Source: Bimastos eiseni (Eukaryota > Annelida > Clitellata > Crassiclitellata > Lumbricidae). Taken from it: a stretch of DNA of 64,000 bases. A program made the position numbers and the translations under genes. The stretch lies in the NCBI GenBank assembly GCA_959347315.1, contig OY365807.1, positions 33,105,660 to 33,169,659 of the forward strand, in the 5' to 3' direction. Of the stretch, positions 39,901 to 45,188 are shown piece by piece (positions within the stretch are counted from its first letter, which is position 1; each line of letters opens with the position of its first letter). The notes beneath the pieces are model-generated. The model was not told where the DNA came from, ran no database searches, and saw only the letters and a list, made by a program, of their open reading frames with translations.

Positions 39901-39951
39901 CGCCTCAGCCAGAAGCTTGACGATGTTCACGAAGCCATGGTAGAGGTCTGA
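1944..39951 (+). CDS. PLXN: Plexin (semaphorin receptor), 3' part of gene, 27 exons
   Basis: Plexins are single-pass receptors for semaphorins; the cytoplasmic part is a GTPase-activating domain for Rap/R-Ras-type GTPases, with an inserted Rho-GTPase-binding domain. Joining the 27 exons listed below gives 4089 nt, one open frame of 1362 residues and a TGA stop at 39949-39951. Order in the partial protein: TIG_plexin (about 1-95), PSI2 (97-123), second TIG, PSI3 (251-280), IPT1-4, membrane helix (about 693-719), coiled-coil juxtamembrane, GAP part 1 with [11 protein letters not shown] (R895/R896), RBD (about 968-1090), GAP part 2 with the second catalytic arginine in YLTRLLATK (R1149). All expected GAP arginines are present, so the enzyme looks active. 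Sema and PSI1 are missing because the gene starts before this window. The protein ends MVEV, which could be a weak class II PDZ ligand. Subfamily A/B/C/D is not assigned. Exon ends were chosen from GT-AG sites and phase agreement; every junction closes without adjustment. Confidence 0.97.
2997..3243. repeat. Inverted repeat around a SINE
   Basis: Arms at about 2997-3059 and 3181-3243 are near-perfect reverse complements, built around 'gcaaatgattgtgtggga' and 'ccaattaaat'. They enclose the tRNA-like part of a SINE, so the whole may be two SINE-related pieces in opposite orientation or a small foldback unit. Confidence 0.75.
3060..3315 (+). mobile_element. tRNA-derived SINE, copy 1
   Basis: Contains a pol III B-box-like 'ggttcgaacct' at about 3102, followed by 'cagttactgtgtaggga' and, later, a tail 'gcgcaatatcaaatgt'. 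The same block order recurs at 14745-14925 and 53290-53475, which defines it as a dispersed family. Confidence 0.65.
6118..6234. repeat. (TA)n/(CA)n microsatellite
   Basis: Pure TA run at 6122-6161, then mixed TA/CA to about 6234. Short open frames here are repeat artefacts. Confidence 0.97.
6377..7195. repeat. (GA)n, (CA)n and (GACA)n compound array, about 820 bp
   Basis: Starts with a GA run and an ACAC run, then long arrays of GACA mixed with GACAGA and GAAACA units in higher-order order. Open frames over 280 codons exist on both strands only because the units lack stop codons; none is coding. Confidence 0.97.
8170..8250 (+). mobile_element. tRNA-like SINE head
   Basis: A run 'agcataatggttgagtg' resembles a tRNA A-box and D-loop region, followed about 45 nt later by 'ggtgcaaacc', a degenerate B box. 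Probably a decayed SINE. Confidence 0.4.
8843..10560 (-). mobile_element. Degenerate Ty3/gypsy-type pol
   Basis: Read on the minus strand and interrupted by several frameshifts and stops. Pieces in pol order: an upstream segment (about 10430-10500), the reverse-transcriptase core with [12 protein letters not shown] and DILIYIKTF (about 9690-9840), the stretch [15 protein letters not shown] (about 9500-9550), [12 protein letters not shown] (about 9430-9470), and RNase H with [16 protein letters not shown] (about 9020-9080). No LTRs were seen. It is an old, non-functional insertion antisense to plexin within its largest intron. Confidence 0.8.
13649..13722. repeat. 18-bp tandem repeat
   Basis: Four copies of a unit near 'gacctcttggtactgcat', with a few substitutions. 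Confidence 0.85.
14080..14190. repeat. 21-bp tandem repeat
   Basis: Five copies of a unit near 'cagtgcctcagaggcatgg'. The palindromic core 'gcctcagaggc' could form small hairpins. Confidence 0.85.
14430..14482. repeat. (CAGA)n microsatellite
   Basis: About twelve tetranucleotide units, the same motif as the long array at 6377-7195. Confidence 0.95.
14745..14925 (+). mobile_element. tRNA-derived SINE, copy 2
   Basis: Best tRNA-like head in the window: 'gattggttagagcataac' (A-box region) and 'ggattcgaccctc' (B box), then 'gtcactgtgtaggga' and the tail 'gggcgatatcaaat'. Shared blocks with the copies at about 3060 and 53290. Confidence 0.75.
15900..15993 (+). CDS. PLXN: Plexin exon 2: end of TIG_plexin domain
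   Basis: Acceptor catttcag, donor gtaaga; phase 1 to 2. The peptide runs into [12 protein letters not shown], the counterpart of STEFKFYNCS just before PSI2 in vertebrate plexins. It is separated from the previous exon by about 13.8 kb, and the protein alignment shows no gap at the join. Confidence 0.9.
16635..16746 (+). CDS. PLXN: Plexin exon 3: PSI2 domain
   Basis: Phase 2 to 0. Cysteine pattern C-x2-C-x6-C-x2-C with the PSI hallmark PCTWC, then further Cys in [10 protein letters not shown]. This is the frame fixed by splicing; the longer open frame here in another phase is not the coding one. Confidence 0.93.
17345..17473 (+). CDS. PLXN: Plexin exon 4: PSI2 end and start of second TIG
   Basis: Acceptor gtcaatag, donor gtaggc; 43 codons, phase 0 to 0. 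Contains FCPRIESG (last PSI2 Cys) and [20 protein letters not shown], the first strands of the second TIG, like CP.L...EILIPVG in other plexins. Confidence 0.9.
17640..17860 (+). mobile_element. LINE 3' end, copy 1
   Basis: Ends in 'gagtgctgctgattcgag' and 'gcgctatataagtgcttgat', shared with 31500-31675 and 52205-52410. In the 52 kb copy the 5' part encodes a typical non-LTR reverse-transcriptase C-terminus. Confidence 0.7.
19755..19818. repeat. (TA)n microsatellite
   Basis: Begins with a short CA run, then more than twenty TA units. Confidence 0.95.
20455..20565 (+). CDS. PLXN: Plexin exon 5: second TIG domain, middle
   Basis: Acceptor tatttgtag, donor gtgagt; 37 codons, phase 0 to 0. Cys pair in [10 protein letters not shown] and VQCDPV corresponds to YECVL and VQCQNS of vertebrate plexins. 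Confidence 0.9.
21197..21355. repeat. GT-rich low-complexity tract
   Basis: Repeated 'gtgtgtgt' interrupted by 'ttgatgtgtgtg' and 'ttggtgt' units. Confidence 0.9.
21606..21702 (+). CDS. PLXN: Plexin exon 6: second TIG domain, end
   Basis: Phase 0 to 1. Reads [18 protein letters not shown] and LDNPNSIQ, matching YQYDG....F.V.W....IDNP of plexins. A second acceptor (tttcag ending at 21611) lies 6 nt inside and would only delete two residues, so the exact start may be 21606 or 21612. Confidence 0.88.
22440..22615 (+). CDS. PLXN: Plexin exon 7: PSI3 domain
   Basis: Acceptor gtcctttag, donor gttaac; phase 1 to 0. Carries [14 protein letters not shown], then HGCGWC and KRCSIQDRC, the complete PSI3 cysteine set, ending in [11 protein letters not shown]. 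The open frame continues past the donor but loses all similarity there. Confidence 0.95.
22735..22860. repeat. Imperfect tandem repeat of about 30-45 bp
   Basis: Four diverged copies built on 'ggcttccatgctat' and 'attctggaaca', just downstream of plexin exon 22440-22615. Confidence 0.7.
23320..23462 (+). CDS. PLXN: Plexin exon 8: IPT1, first half
   Basis: Acceptor ttgcctag, donor gtaagt; 143 bp, phase 0 to 2. The IPT signature is [17 protein letters not shown] followed by AVVAGIPC. Its counterpart in the kinase gene is the exon at 63294-63439, with the same phases. Confidence 0.95.
24036..24218. repeat. 12-bp minisatellite 'gtaagaatcgat'
   Basis: About ten near-identical 12-mers preceded by diverged 'ctacatgagaaagaat' units. 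Its minus-strand peptide (SYID repeats) is a repeat artefact. Confidence 0.95.
24271..24376 (+). CDS. PLXN: Plexin exon 9: IPT1, second half
   Basis: Acceptor gttaaacag, donor gtgaga; 106 bp, phase 2 to 0. Reads [20 protein letters not shown], the second Cys and last strands of the IPT fold, ending SFAYV. Kinase-gene counterpart is 62814-62922. Confidence 0.94.
24778..25109 (+). CDS. PLXN: Plexin exon 10: IPT2
   Basis: Acceptor gtttccag, donor gtgaaa; 332 bp, phase 0 to 2. A whole IPT domain: [19 protein letters not shown], ...[14 protein letters not shown]..., then [15 protein letters not shown] leading into IPT3. In the kinase gene this segment is split by an extra intron (59818-59963 and 58826-58999). 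Confidence 0.96.
25575..25668 (+). CDS. PLXN: Plexin exon 11: IPT3, first half
   Basis: Acceptor gttttcag, donor gtaagt; 94 bp, phase 2 to 0. Reads [20 protein letters not shown] and then the YLPERNVSG strand. The kinase-gene exon at 57180-57273 is also 94 bp with the same phases. Confidence 0.93.
25864..26145 (+). CDS. PLXN: Plexin exon 12: IPT3 end and IPT4 start
   Basis: Acceptor catttag, donor gttagt; 94 codons, phase 0 to 0. Contains MICTSPSL, the plexin-typical [13 protein letters not shown] and [13 protein letters not shown], the linker into IPT4. Counterpart in the kinase gene is 54533-54781, which carries DYGFIMDDV. Confidence 0.96.
26675..26821 (+). CDS. PLXN: Plexin exon 13: IPT4
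   Basis: Acceptor ttgtgcag, donor gtaaga; 49 codons, phase 0 to 0. Begins GKNLNVV, then [20 protein letters not shown], matching LKG.NL....VLIG..PC.V..SETQLLC of plexins. Confidence 0.93.
27470..27707 (+). CDS. PLXN: Plexin exon 14: transmembrane helix and juxtamembrane coiled coil
   Basis: Acceptor gttttcag, donor gtactc; phase 0 to 1. A hydrophobic stretch rich in I, V, A and G (ending [11 protein letters not shown]) is followed by [14 protein letters not shown] and [14 protein letters not shown], the conserved plexin juxtamembrane coiled coil. Confidence 0.96.
27708..29327. other. Plexin intron with tetranucleotide array
   Basis: This intron separates the transmembrane exon from the first cytoplasmic exon. 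About half of it is the (CATA)n-type array at 28229-28981. The remaining sequence shows nothing recognisable. Confidence 0.8.
28229..28981. repeat. (CATA)n-type tetranucleotide array, about 750 bp
   Basis: Almost pure 'cata' units with scattered 'ccta', 'cgta' and 'taaa' variants, forming irregular higher-order blocks. All open frames here (Tyr/Met-Cys-Val or Thr-Tyr-Ile repeats) are artefacts. Confidence 0.97.
29328..29479 (+). CDS. PLXN: Plexin exon 15: start of cytoplasmic GAP region
   Basis: Acceptor tctgcag, donor gtgagt; phase 1 to 0. Contains [27 protein letters not shown] and DHPVM, all at plexin-conserved positions. Confidence 0.96.
29560..29670. repeat. Short imperfect tandem repeat
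   Basis: Three copies built on 'tctttatgtaacagt' and 'ttgaattcagta' in the plexin intron after the first cytoplasmic exon. Confidence 0.7.
29871..30061 (+). CDS. PLXN: Plexin exon 16: GAP domain part 1
   Basis: Acceptor gaatttag, donor gtcagt; phase 0 to 2. Reads [20 protein letters not shown] and [17 protein letters not shown], matching the plexin FLLTFIRTLE...NVASL segment. Confidence 0.95.
30610..30766 (+). CDS. PLXN: Plexin exon 17: GAP domain with first catalytic arginines
   Basis: Acceptor tattgcag, donor gtaaga; phase 2 to 0. Carries [20 protein letters not shown], the most conserved plexin signature and site of the first arginine finger, then [10 protein letters not shown]. Confidence 0.98.
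31314..31336. repeat. (TA)n microsatellite
   Basis: A short pure TA run within a TA-rich stretch. Confidence 0.85.
31500..31675 (+). mobile_element. LINE 3' end, copy 2
   Basis: Starts with 'ggcccttcagcttggaactg', as in the 52 kb copy, and ends 'gctatataatgcttgattac' plus a short (ATTAC)n tail. A 5'-truncated non-LTR element in a plexin intron. Confidence 0.75.
31965..32092 (-). mobile_element. tRNA-like SINE on the minus strand
   Basis: The reverse complement reads 'gagtaatggtgaacac' (A-box-like) and 'gagttcgaaaccc' (B-box-like) about 40 nt apart. It lacks the tail of the other SINE family, so it is probably a different one. Confidence 0.5.
32345..32491 (+). CDS. PLXN: Plexin exon 18: GAP domain to RBD boundary
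   Basis: Acceptor atggtag, donor gtagga; 49 codons, phase 0. Reads [20 protein letters not shown] then [15 protein letters not shown], which is nearly invariant in plexins. Confidence 0.97.
33028..33181 (+). CDS. PLXN: Plexin exon 19: Rho-GTPase-binding domain, first half
   Basis: Acceptor ttctgcag, donor gtatga; phase 0 to 1. Contains [20 protein letters not shown] and [13 protein letters not shown], the ubiquitin-like RBD core. Confidence 0.96.
33470..33688 (+). CDS. PLXN: Plexin exon 20: Rho-GTPase-binding domain, second half
   Basis: Acceptor gttgcag, donor gtatgt; phase 1 to 1. Reads [20 protein letters not shown] then [16 protein letters not shown], the RBD end; the following linker is poorly conserved, as expected. 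Confidence 0.95.
33738..33930. repeat. TA-rich microsatellite tracts
   Basis: Three TA runs (about 33740-33755, 33866-33893 and 33902-33929) in the intron after plexin exon 33470-33688. Confidence 0.9.
34337..34434 (+). CDS. PLXN: Plexin exon 21: RBD-GAP linker
   Basis: Acceptor aaccag, donor gtaagt; phase 1 to 0. A Ser-rich linker ending [14 protein letters not shown], matching the position of the E.GTK.WHL motif. The frame set by splicing differs from the longer open frame here, which has no similarity. Confidence 0.85.
34860..34930. repeat. CTGT/CTCT pyrimidine tract
   Basis: Repeated 'ctgtctctctctgtctc' on the plus strand upstream of plexin exon 35223-35312. Too far from the acceptor to be its polypyrimidine tract. 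Confidence 0.85.
35223..35312 (+). CDS. PLXN: Plexin exon 22: GAP domain with second catalytic arginine
   Basis: Acceptor tgtaccag, donor gtaaca; 30 codons, phase 0. Reads [17 protein letters not shown]; the Arg in LTRLLATK is the second plexin arginine finger. Confidence 0.97.
35892..36061 (+). CDS. PLXN: Plexin exon 23: GAP domain
   Basis: Acceptor attgatag, donor gtcagt; phase 0 to 2. Contains [30 protein letters not shown] and VVHTWKSN. Confidence 0.97.
36620..36832 (+). CDS. PLXN: Plexin exon 24: GAP domain
   Basis: Acceptor gttttcag, donor gtggga; phase 2 to 2. Carries [33 protein letters not shown] and [14 protein letters not shown], close to vertebrate plexins. Confidence 0.98.
37445..37551. 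repeat. Perfect 40-bp inverted repeat with 27-nt loop
   Basis: Arms 37445-37484 and 37512-37551 are exact reverse complements by base count (start 'ggacattgataaagta'). Transcribed on either strand this gives a long perfect hairpin. Confidence 0.95.
37553..37583. repeat. Perfect 15-bp hairpin with 1-nt loop
   Basis: 'gacaaccacattaga' followed by one C and its exact reverse complement. It begins two bases after the 40-bp inverted repeat. Confidence 0.95.
37670..37720 (+). repeat. 25-bp tandem duplication containing a splice acceptor
   Basis: The unit around 'actcttttcgtatattacag' is present twice back to back, ending at 37695 and 37720, directly before plexin exon 25. Confidence 0.95.
37721..37796 (+). 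CDS. PLXN: Plexin exon 25: GAP domain, C-terminal helices
   Basis: Phase 2 to 0; donor gttggt. Reads [17 protein letters not shown] then REESQ. The acceptor region is duplicated in tandem, with an identical tattacag ending at 37695. Only the downstream copy keeps the frame, which sets this start. Confidence 0.93.
38275..38349 (+). CDS. PLXN: Plexin exon 26: GAP domain, C-terminal helices
   Basis: Acceptor cgttatag, donor gtatgt; 25 codons, phase 0. Reads [20 protein letters not shown], like the FN...AL.EIY.YI.KY.DE segment of plexins. Confidence 0.94.
38570..38690. repeat. Imperfect tandem repeat 'gataactcaatttcc'
   Basis: About five copies of a 20-28 bp unit with substitutions and small deletions, in the penultimate part of the plexin gene. 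Confidence 0.85.
39250..39500 (+). mobile_element. Mariner-type transposase remnant
   Basis: Reading frames with several frameshifts contain VDYKIWGV and IPNVAELHQ, then further matches around a Cys-Ile-Gln-Ala region, the usual order at the C-terminal end of mariner transposases (DYKIWG, NV.EL). The rest of the element is not recognisable. Confidence 0.65.
39859..39951 (+). CDS. PLXN: Plexin last exon with stop codon
   Basis: Acceptor atatttcag, phase 0, TGA at 39949-39951. Reads [20 protein letters not shown] and ends EAMVEV, matching the plexin C-terminal helix (L..DE.AR...L..KL...). Confidence 0.95.
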   Translation: MMEELKADEFARHNRLSQKLDDVHEAMVEV

Positions 39952-40332
39952 CCATAGGGTCGGTCACTTAGTACATGATCCCTGGACATAGTCACAGTCA
40001 TCTTGGCGATAGCCAGATAGCGTGGACTGATCGCTTTGGCTTTTGCTACATATCGATAACCTGAATTTGGCTAGATGCCAGACTGCTGCTGCTGCTGTAA
40101 ACAAACAATGGTCCATGGATGCCTTGATTCTGCTGGATCCAGATTATCATGTAACTGTACTGAGCTGTCAACTGCTTCAGAATACATCATCGTTTCAATG
40201 TGTGTACTAGTCCCACTGAATGTATTATCAGTCAGGATGTAGTAGTCTGTTGCATGTGAAACTCAGAAGTCCCAAAATATGGCAGTCGTCACGGTCAACC
40301 ACCAAACAAAATGTCGAGATGTGGTTTAGAAG

Positions 40333-41266
40333 TAGGGACCTGTAAATCACAAATTTTCAATCGAATCTTGAATCGAATTGGAGTAAAGGTTCAAGTTCGA
40401 ATTGAATCTCGAATCGAATCAGCGAGTACCAGTTTGATATTCAAGTAGAGTGTACAGTCGTACCACAGTGACCGTTGTCAATATAGGTTATCAGTTAGGG
40501 ACCTGCGAATCGCAAATTTATTTTTATCGAATCTAGAATTGAATTGGGGTAAATATTCAAATTCGAATCAAAATGAATTGGCAAGTACTAGTTTGATATA
40601 TATATAGTGTGCAGCGCACTCTACAGCACAGCATACCACATTAATACAGTTGTCAATATTGGATATCAATGTAAGTCTGATAGCTTTTATGCAGCTCAAG
40701 ATCATTAAACTATAAATTAAGTTAATTAACAGAATTAAGTAACAGAATAATTTTGTTAAATTATGACCTGTTATACTTTATGTTCTGGGTCCATGTTCAT
40801 TACATTCTGTTGCATGCTCCAGTGCCTCCTGTCATAATGTTAGAATCATAAATCCTTGTACGGCCATACCCAAATTAATGTTTCCGTATTTGTTGTTGAG
40901 AGATTATATAGCATGAGTCAGATGTGATTTGTCTTTTAGCTGAATTAATTTTCTCTAATGAACAGTTTGTGGCTTGAATAGCAAGTAAATCAAACACAAT
41001 TTGCAGAAATTTTATCCAATTGCATTTCTAACCTGCACTCGCTAGATGTAAGTTAACTTGTCGGCCATTTGGATGCTGAATTGCATGCCAGTCACAGCCA
41101 CTGAGTTAATTTTTGTAACATTCAGCACTGCCAGCAACCAATCCACACAATATAAACAGTAAACAATTAGTTTAAAACAAAGCTTGTCATGACGTCATTT
41201 TAAATTCGAATACACATCCAATTCGTTTTAGAATCGATTATGATATCGAAGCTTTGCAGGTCCCTA
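40333..41266. mobile_element. hAT-like non-autonomous element with 8-bp target duplication
   Basis: Ends are 'tagggacctg' and its exact inverse 'caggtcccta'. The 8 bases TTTAGAAG stand directly outside both ends (40325-40332 and 41267-41274), the hallmark of hAT insertions. No transposase frame remains. The 5' terminal region is duplicated inside the element: a second 'tagggacctg' begins at 40496. Confidence 0.92.
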
Positions 41267-42486
41267 TTTAGAAGGTAACTACTTCACAATGTAGAGATTA
41301 TTTGAACTGACTTAATGACATTGATTAATAGGTTAACTCTTTGCAACCACAATCCGTGTAATTTATATTGCTGGCTTCTGATGCAGAGTTATTATGCCAC
41401 ACAGAAATGTTTGGTTCTCATTATGTTAGATTAATTATTTTTGGTATAAAATAGTTGATTGCCAATTATAACAATTGCCTCAATGCCTGTCTTGTTCCAG
41501 CATCATTCATTCCAATTTTATTTTAACTCCATAATGTTAGATACTAGAGGGAGAGACATTCTTGTTCAAGAACACCATTCTTCTTCAAGACTGATTTCTT
41601 GAAACAGATAGAAGAATTTGTGTCACATCCATATACATAAAATATTATTAGAATACTCCATTATAAGACATTGCAGGGATTCATTCGTCTGTCAAAATGA
41701 AGAATGTGTTTATAATTAAAATGTTGTTTTAATTATGATTTTATCTGCTTAAGTAAGACTAGTAGGCAAACCTAAACATTGGTTAATGCAAGAAATAACA
41801 GAAGCACTGGGTAGTTATTTCTGCTTAGGAAAGGAAAATAAACTTCTGCTGATAAACAATGTAACTGTGATGAGATCATTGGGAGATGAAGCAGAGCATG
41901 CTGTTGACCAAACATGCCTTCTTGATGGAAATAATCTTCCTGCCAAAGTTACTGGTCAAGTGGTGTTCATTGCAATTAATTAACGATTAAACTGTGCTTG
42001 AAACCGTTTTGATTATGTTTGCTCTGCACACATTTAAACAATAATTAATTAGTGGGCTTTTCACTTTAGCTTAGAGCTTAATTACTTACAAGATCAGATT
42101 ACTTACAAAATCTTATTGCTAAGGAAGCAATAAGATAGCAACGGTTTATGTATCTAAGGCAACTGTTTTGTTACTGTTCATTTTGCTAGTAGCTATTGCT
42201 TTAGGCTAATTCTGTTGGACTGCAGCAGGAATATGTAGATTATGTTATTCATAAATGTTTGTGAAATATTTATGTTTAAATCTCTGATATGGAAAAGATT
42301 TTCCTGATTTGTAAAGAACATTGCAAGAATACAGCATCTGACTACATTGTTTCTTGTTTTTGTGAAATTCTCCTAAATAGTGGGAAATAGTAGATCATCA
42401 TCATCACAAAGGGAATAGAGAGAATAACGCCAAATACAGACAAGGGCAGGGCAACAGTAAGGCCAACATGCAAAATCTGCCATATA

Positions 42487-42524
42487 TTTATTGAAATCTT
42501 TACAATTCAAAATGCACATTTATT
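42487..42524 (-). promoter_or_regulatory. Candidate poly(A) signals of the kinase gene
   Basis: Two AATAAA hexamers on the minus strand (42519-42524 and 42487-42492) lie 38 nt apart, about 2.4 kb after the kinase stop. Another AATAAA is at 44151-44156, only 0.8 kb after the stop. Which one is used cannot be told from sequence alone. Confidence 0.3.
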
Positions 42525-42625
42525 GCTTTTACAAGAGAAGGCACATACATTAAATGGTCAACAACATGCATGTACTTATAAACAAACATACTTATGTAAT
42601 ACATTTAGTGTCTCTGTGTAATATA

Positions 42626-42672
42626 CATGTATATATATATATACATGTATATACATATACATATATATATAA
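42626..42672. repeat. TA/CATA microsatellite
   Basis: Palindromic run of 'tacatgtatata' units between the two genes. Confidence 0.85.
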
Positions 42673-44974
42673 AACCTGTTTTCATGGAATACGTACACGT
42701 TCTATCTTAAAATACTGTACATAAAATATAAAAATCTGATCTTACCAATCTCTAATTCTTTGTTTCACAACCACACTCCCACTATATTACATGTTATATG
42801 ACTTGTTAACATGTTAACATTTTCCATAAGGCAATAATGTAATTAAGTCTACACATTTCAAGAATGTTGTAAGACATTTGATCCAAAAGTCATGCACTTT
42901 CATACAAAAATATAAAACTTCATTCGACAGATAATCACATAAAAATTCAATTCCACCCATCTCCGTCTGATCTGTTACTGACATAACTTGGTCCCAATGT
43001 GGCATAATATAGTTTCTAAAACACTGAGCCAGAGATGTAGATGCATTAATTAGATGCAATAATAAATATTCATGATCTTAGGGAAAAAGTCACTTTCTGG
43101 CTCATTTGTAAGTGACGAGTTGTCAGTCAAACATACAATGAATATCATCGATACAGCGAGAACATATCACAAATTGGCACTAATTAAGAAATATCACGCG
43201 TTATTTATGCTGTAGCAAGCACTTGTTCTTCTAAATATTAGATTTGCCAATTAATATTTGCATAATTAACTGGCAATTACATACAGATTAAAACATAAAA
43301 CCAGCTGTTAAAAGAACAGTAATTTGCAAGTTAACTGTCAAGTGACGGGCTTGGCCAGCATTAGCGTACAAAAAGACAACAAAGTGCAGCTGCTACCAGC
43401 ACATTTGTGCATGAAATCAAGAGCTTAATCAACCATGTAAAGCAGTATCTCAGTAAACAAATCTCAAGCAAGAGGTGATCTGCAGGGAAGCAAATGATGC
43501 TAATCTCTTCAACGTGTACTGGCTTTCTGGAGCCTCTTCTGCCTTCTACAGAGAATTCCTGGTCCACAACCTTAACTTATGACAACAATTACAAATATCT
43601 TTGATTTTGGATTTGATAATCTCATCTGGAATAATACTTTGTGAAGTTGTACGAACTTCATAATTCAATGTGATAGAGTACCTCTTATCATGATTATTGT
43701 ATTGGCATTGGTAAAGAGTATTCTATCATCGTCAATACAATGCTACTACAAAATAATGAAACTAAATAGAGAAGCTGAAATTGATTGGAAAAATATTTTG
43801 GCTTTTGAGAAAGAGTACAGACTTACAGAATTCAGTTTATGTCAAGCCCTAGAAAAACCAGCCGACTTGTGGTTACAATAACTAAGTTACTGGTAGTAAA
43901 CATACATTTAACCCTCGCTGTATGAATCATAATTCAGTTCTACTGGCGTAAAATATCATTTTTAGCCTTGTGAGGGTCTACTGTGCTCCCTATATGGATG
44001 CCTTTGATTGGACAGTCATCAAAGCAGCCAAACAAATTATGTTCCACAAATGAGTTTTTTAAAAGCAGTACATAGATAGTAATTATAATAAATGAGTTAA
44101 GTACAACCAAATAGTTAAGTACACTTCCTACATCACATATAACAAAGCACTTTATTGTGTTAGGTGATCTCAGCAACACAACAGATAATTCAAAGTGTAC
44201 TCTGATCACTCTGAACAGAAAAACTATTTTGTCACCATATAATTCTTACACAACAGCAAACCATATAATAAAAGGAAAATTATATCTATCCACTTACTTA
44301 TTTCTCTCATTTCACAAATCATGAGCAAGCACCCTTTGTTCTTTTAGCAAGACTAAAAGCAAACTCAAACCTCAACAATAAAAGCAGCAGACGTTCAAAC
44401 ATCAGAAAAATATTTAAAAGTCACAGAATCTCAGGTTAATAAATGCAATTTCAATTCCACACAAACCACATCCTTTATCAAAACATCTGTCAGTTTCTTT
44501 TGGATTAAAATTACAGATCAAATATACTAAGTGGCAAGGAATTATTGTCCTAGCTATTCAAAGGCAGGAAGCCATGAATGACATGCAAAATATATTCATT
44601 CTTAAAATGTTAATCAGGCAAGACATCTAGAAGCATATGAATCTCCAATTTAAAATCACATGATTTTACAGGAAATAAAACAGATCTTAGATTCGGTTGT
44701 CGGCTGTAAGGCACGCAAAACGCTAGACAATAAATGAGGATCGGCTCAGTTCAGTCTGTTGTTCAACATCATCAAATGCTGCAATTAACTAACGAGTGCA
44801 TGGCCAAACAAACAAACTACTTACCCCAAATAAACTTTGGAATAACGAGGTTACAGCCCGGAAGGCATTAGTCACAAATTTGGCACATGAGCAAACACAG
44901 CAAGCACTTGTAGAGCCAGCACCTCAAGAAGCAAAGGCAAATGACTCGTCAACTACTTCTCGTCCTATGTCCAT

Positions 44975-45188
44975 TCAAGAAGGCGGACTAGGGGCAGCAG
45001 GCCTCAGATAGCTAGCAGAAGAAGGGTCTGTTGTGTTGACATAAAGGGGTTCTTCTTCCGAAGAGAGGAGGCTGTTGGGCTGGCGCTTCCGTGGTGGGTT
45101 CAGCAGGATCTCGAGGCGGTTGACGAGGTCCGGAAAGGTGGGACGGCGCTCGGCAATCTTCTGCCAACAGTCAGTCATAATGCGGTAC
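44975..45188 (-). CDS. MET-like: MET-like last exon: end of kinase and signalling tail
   Basis: Acceptor ctgtccag; phase 2 in; TGA at 44975-44977. Reads YRIMTDCWQKIAERRPTFPD (kinase end with conserved RRP), then a 41-residue tail containing EEEPLYVNTTDP and SYLRPAAPSPPS. YVN fits the GRB2 SH2 consensus and resembles the MET docking tyrosine YVNV. Confidence 0.95.

Larger units (their letters stand above)
39952..44974. other. Intergenic region between convergent genes, with both 3' UTRs
   Basis: The plexin stop is at 39951 and the kinase stop at 44975, so both 3' UTRs must fall in these 5 kb. A hAT-like MITE fills 40333-41266. A TA/CA-rich run lies at about 42626-42672. Small open frames at 41786-41983 and 43690-43881 have no recognisable similarity, and I do not call them genes. 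Confidence 0.7.

Noticed and set aside
41786..41983. 65-codon open frame between the two genes
   Set aside because: No motif recognised and no splice context; likely chance or part of a UTR.
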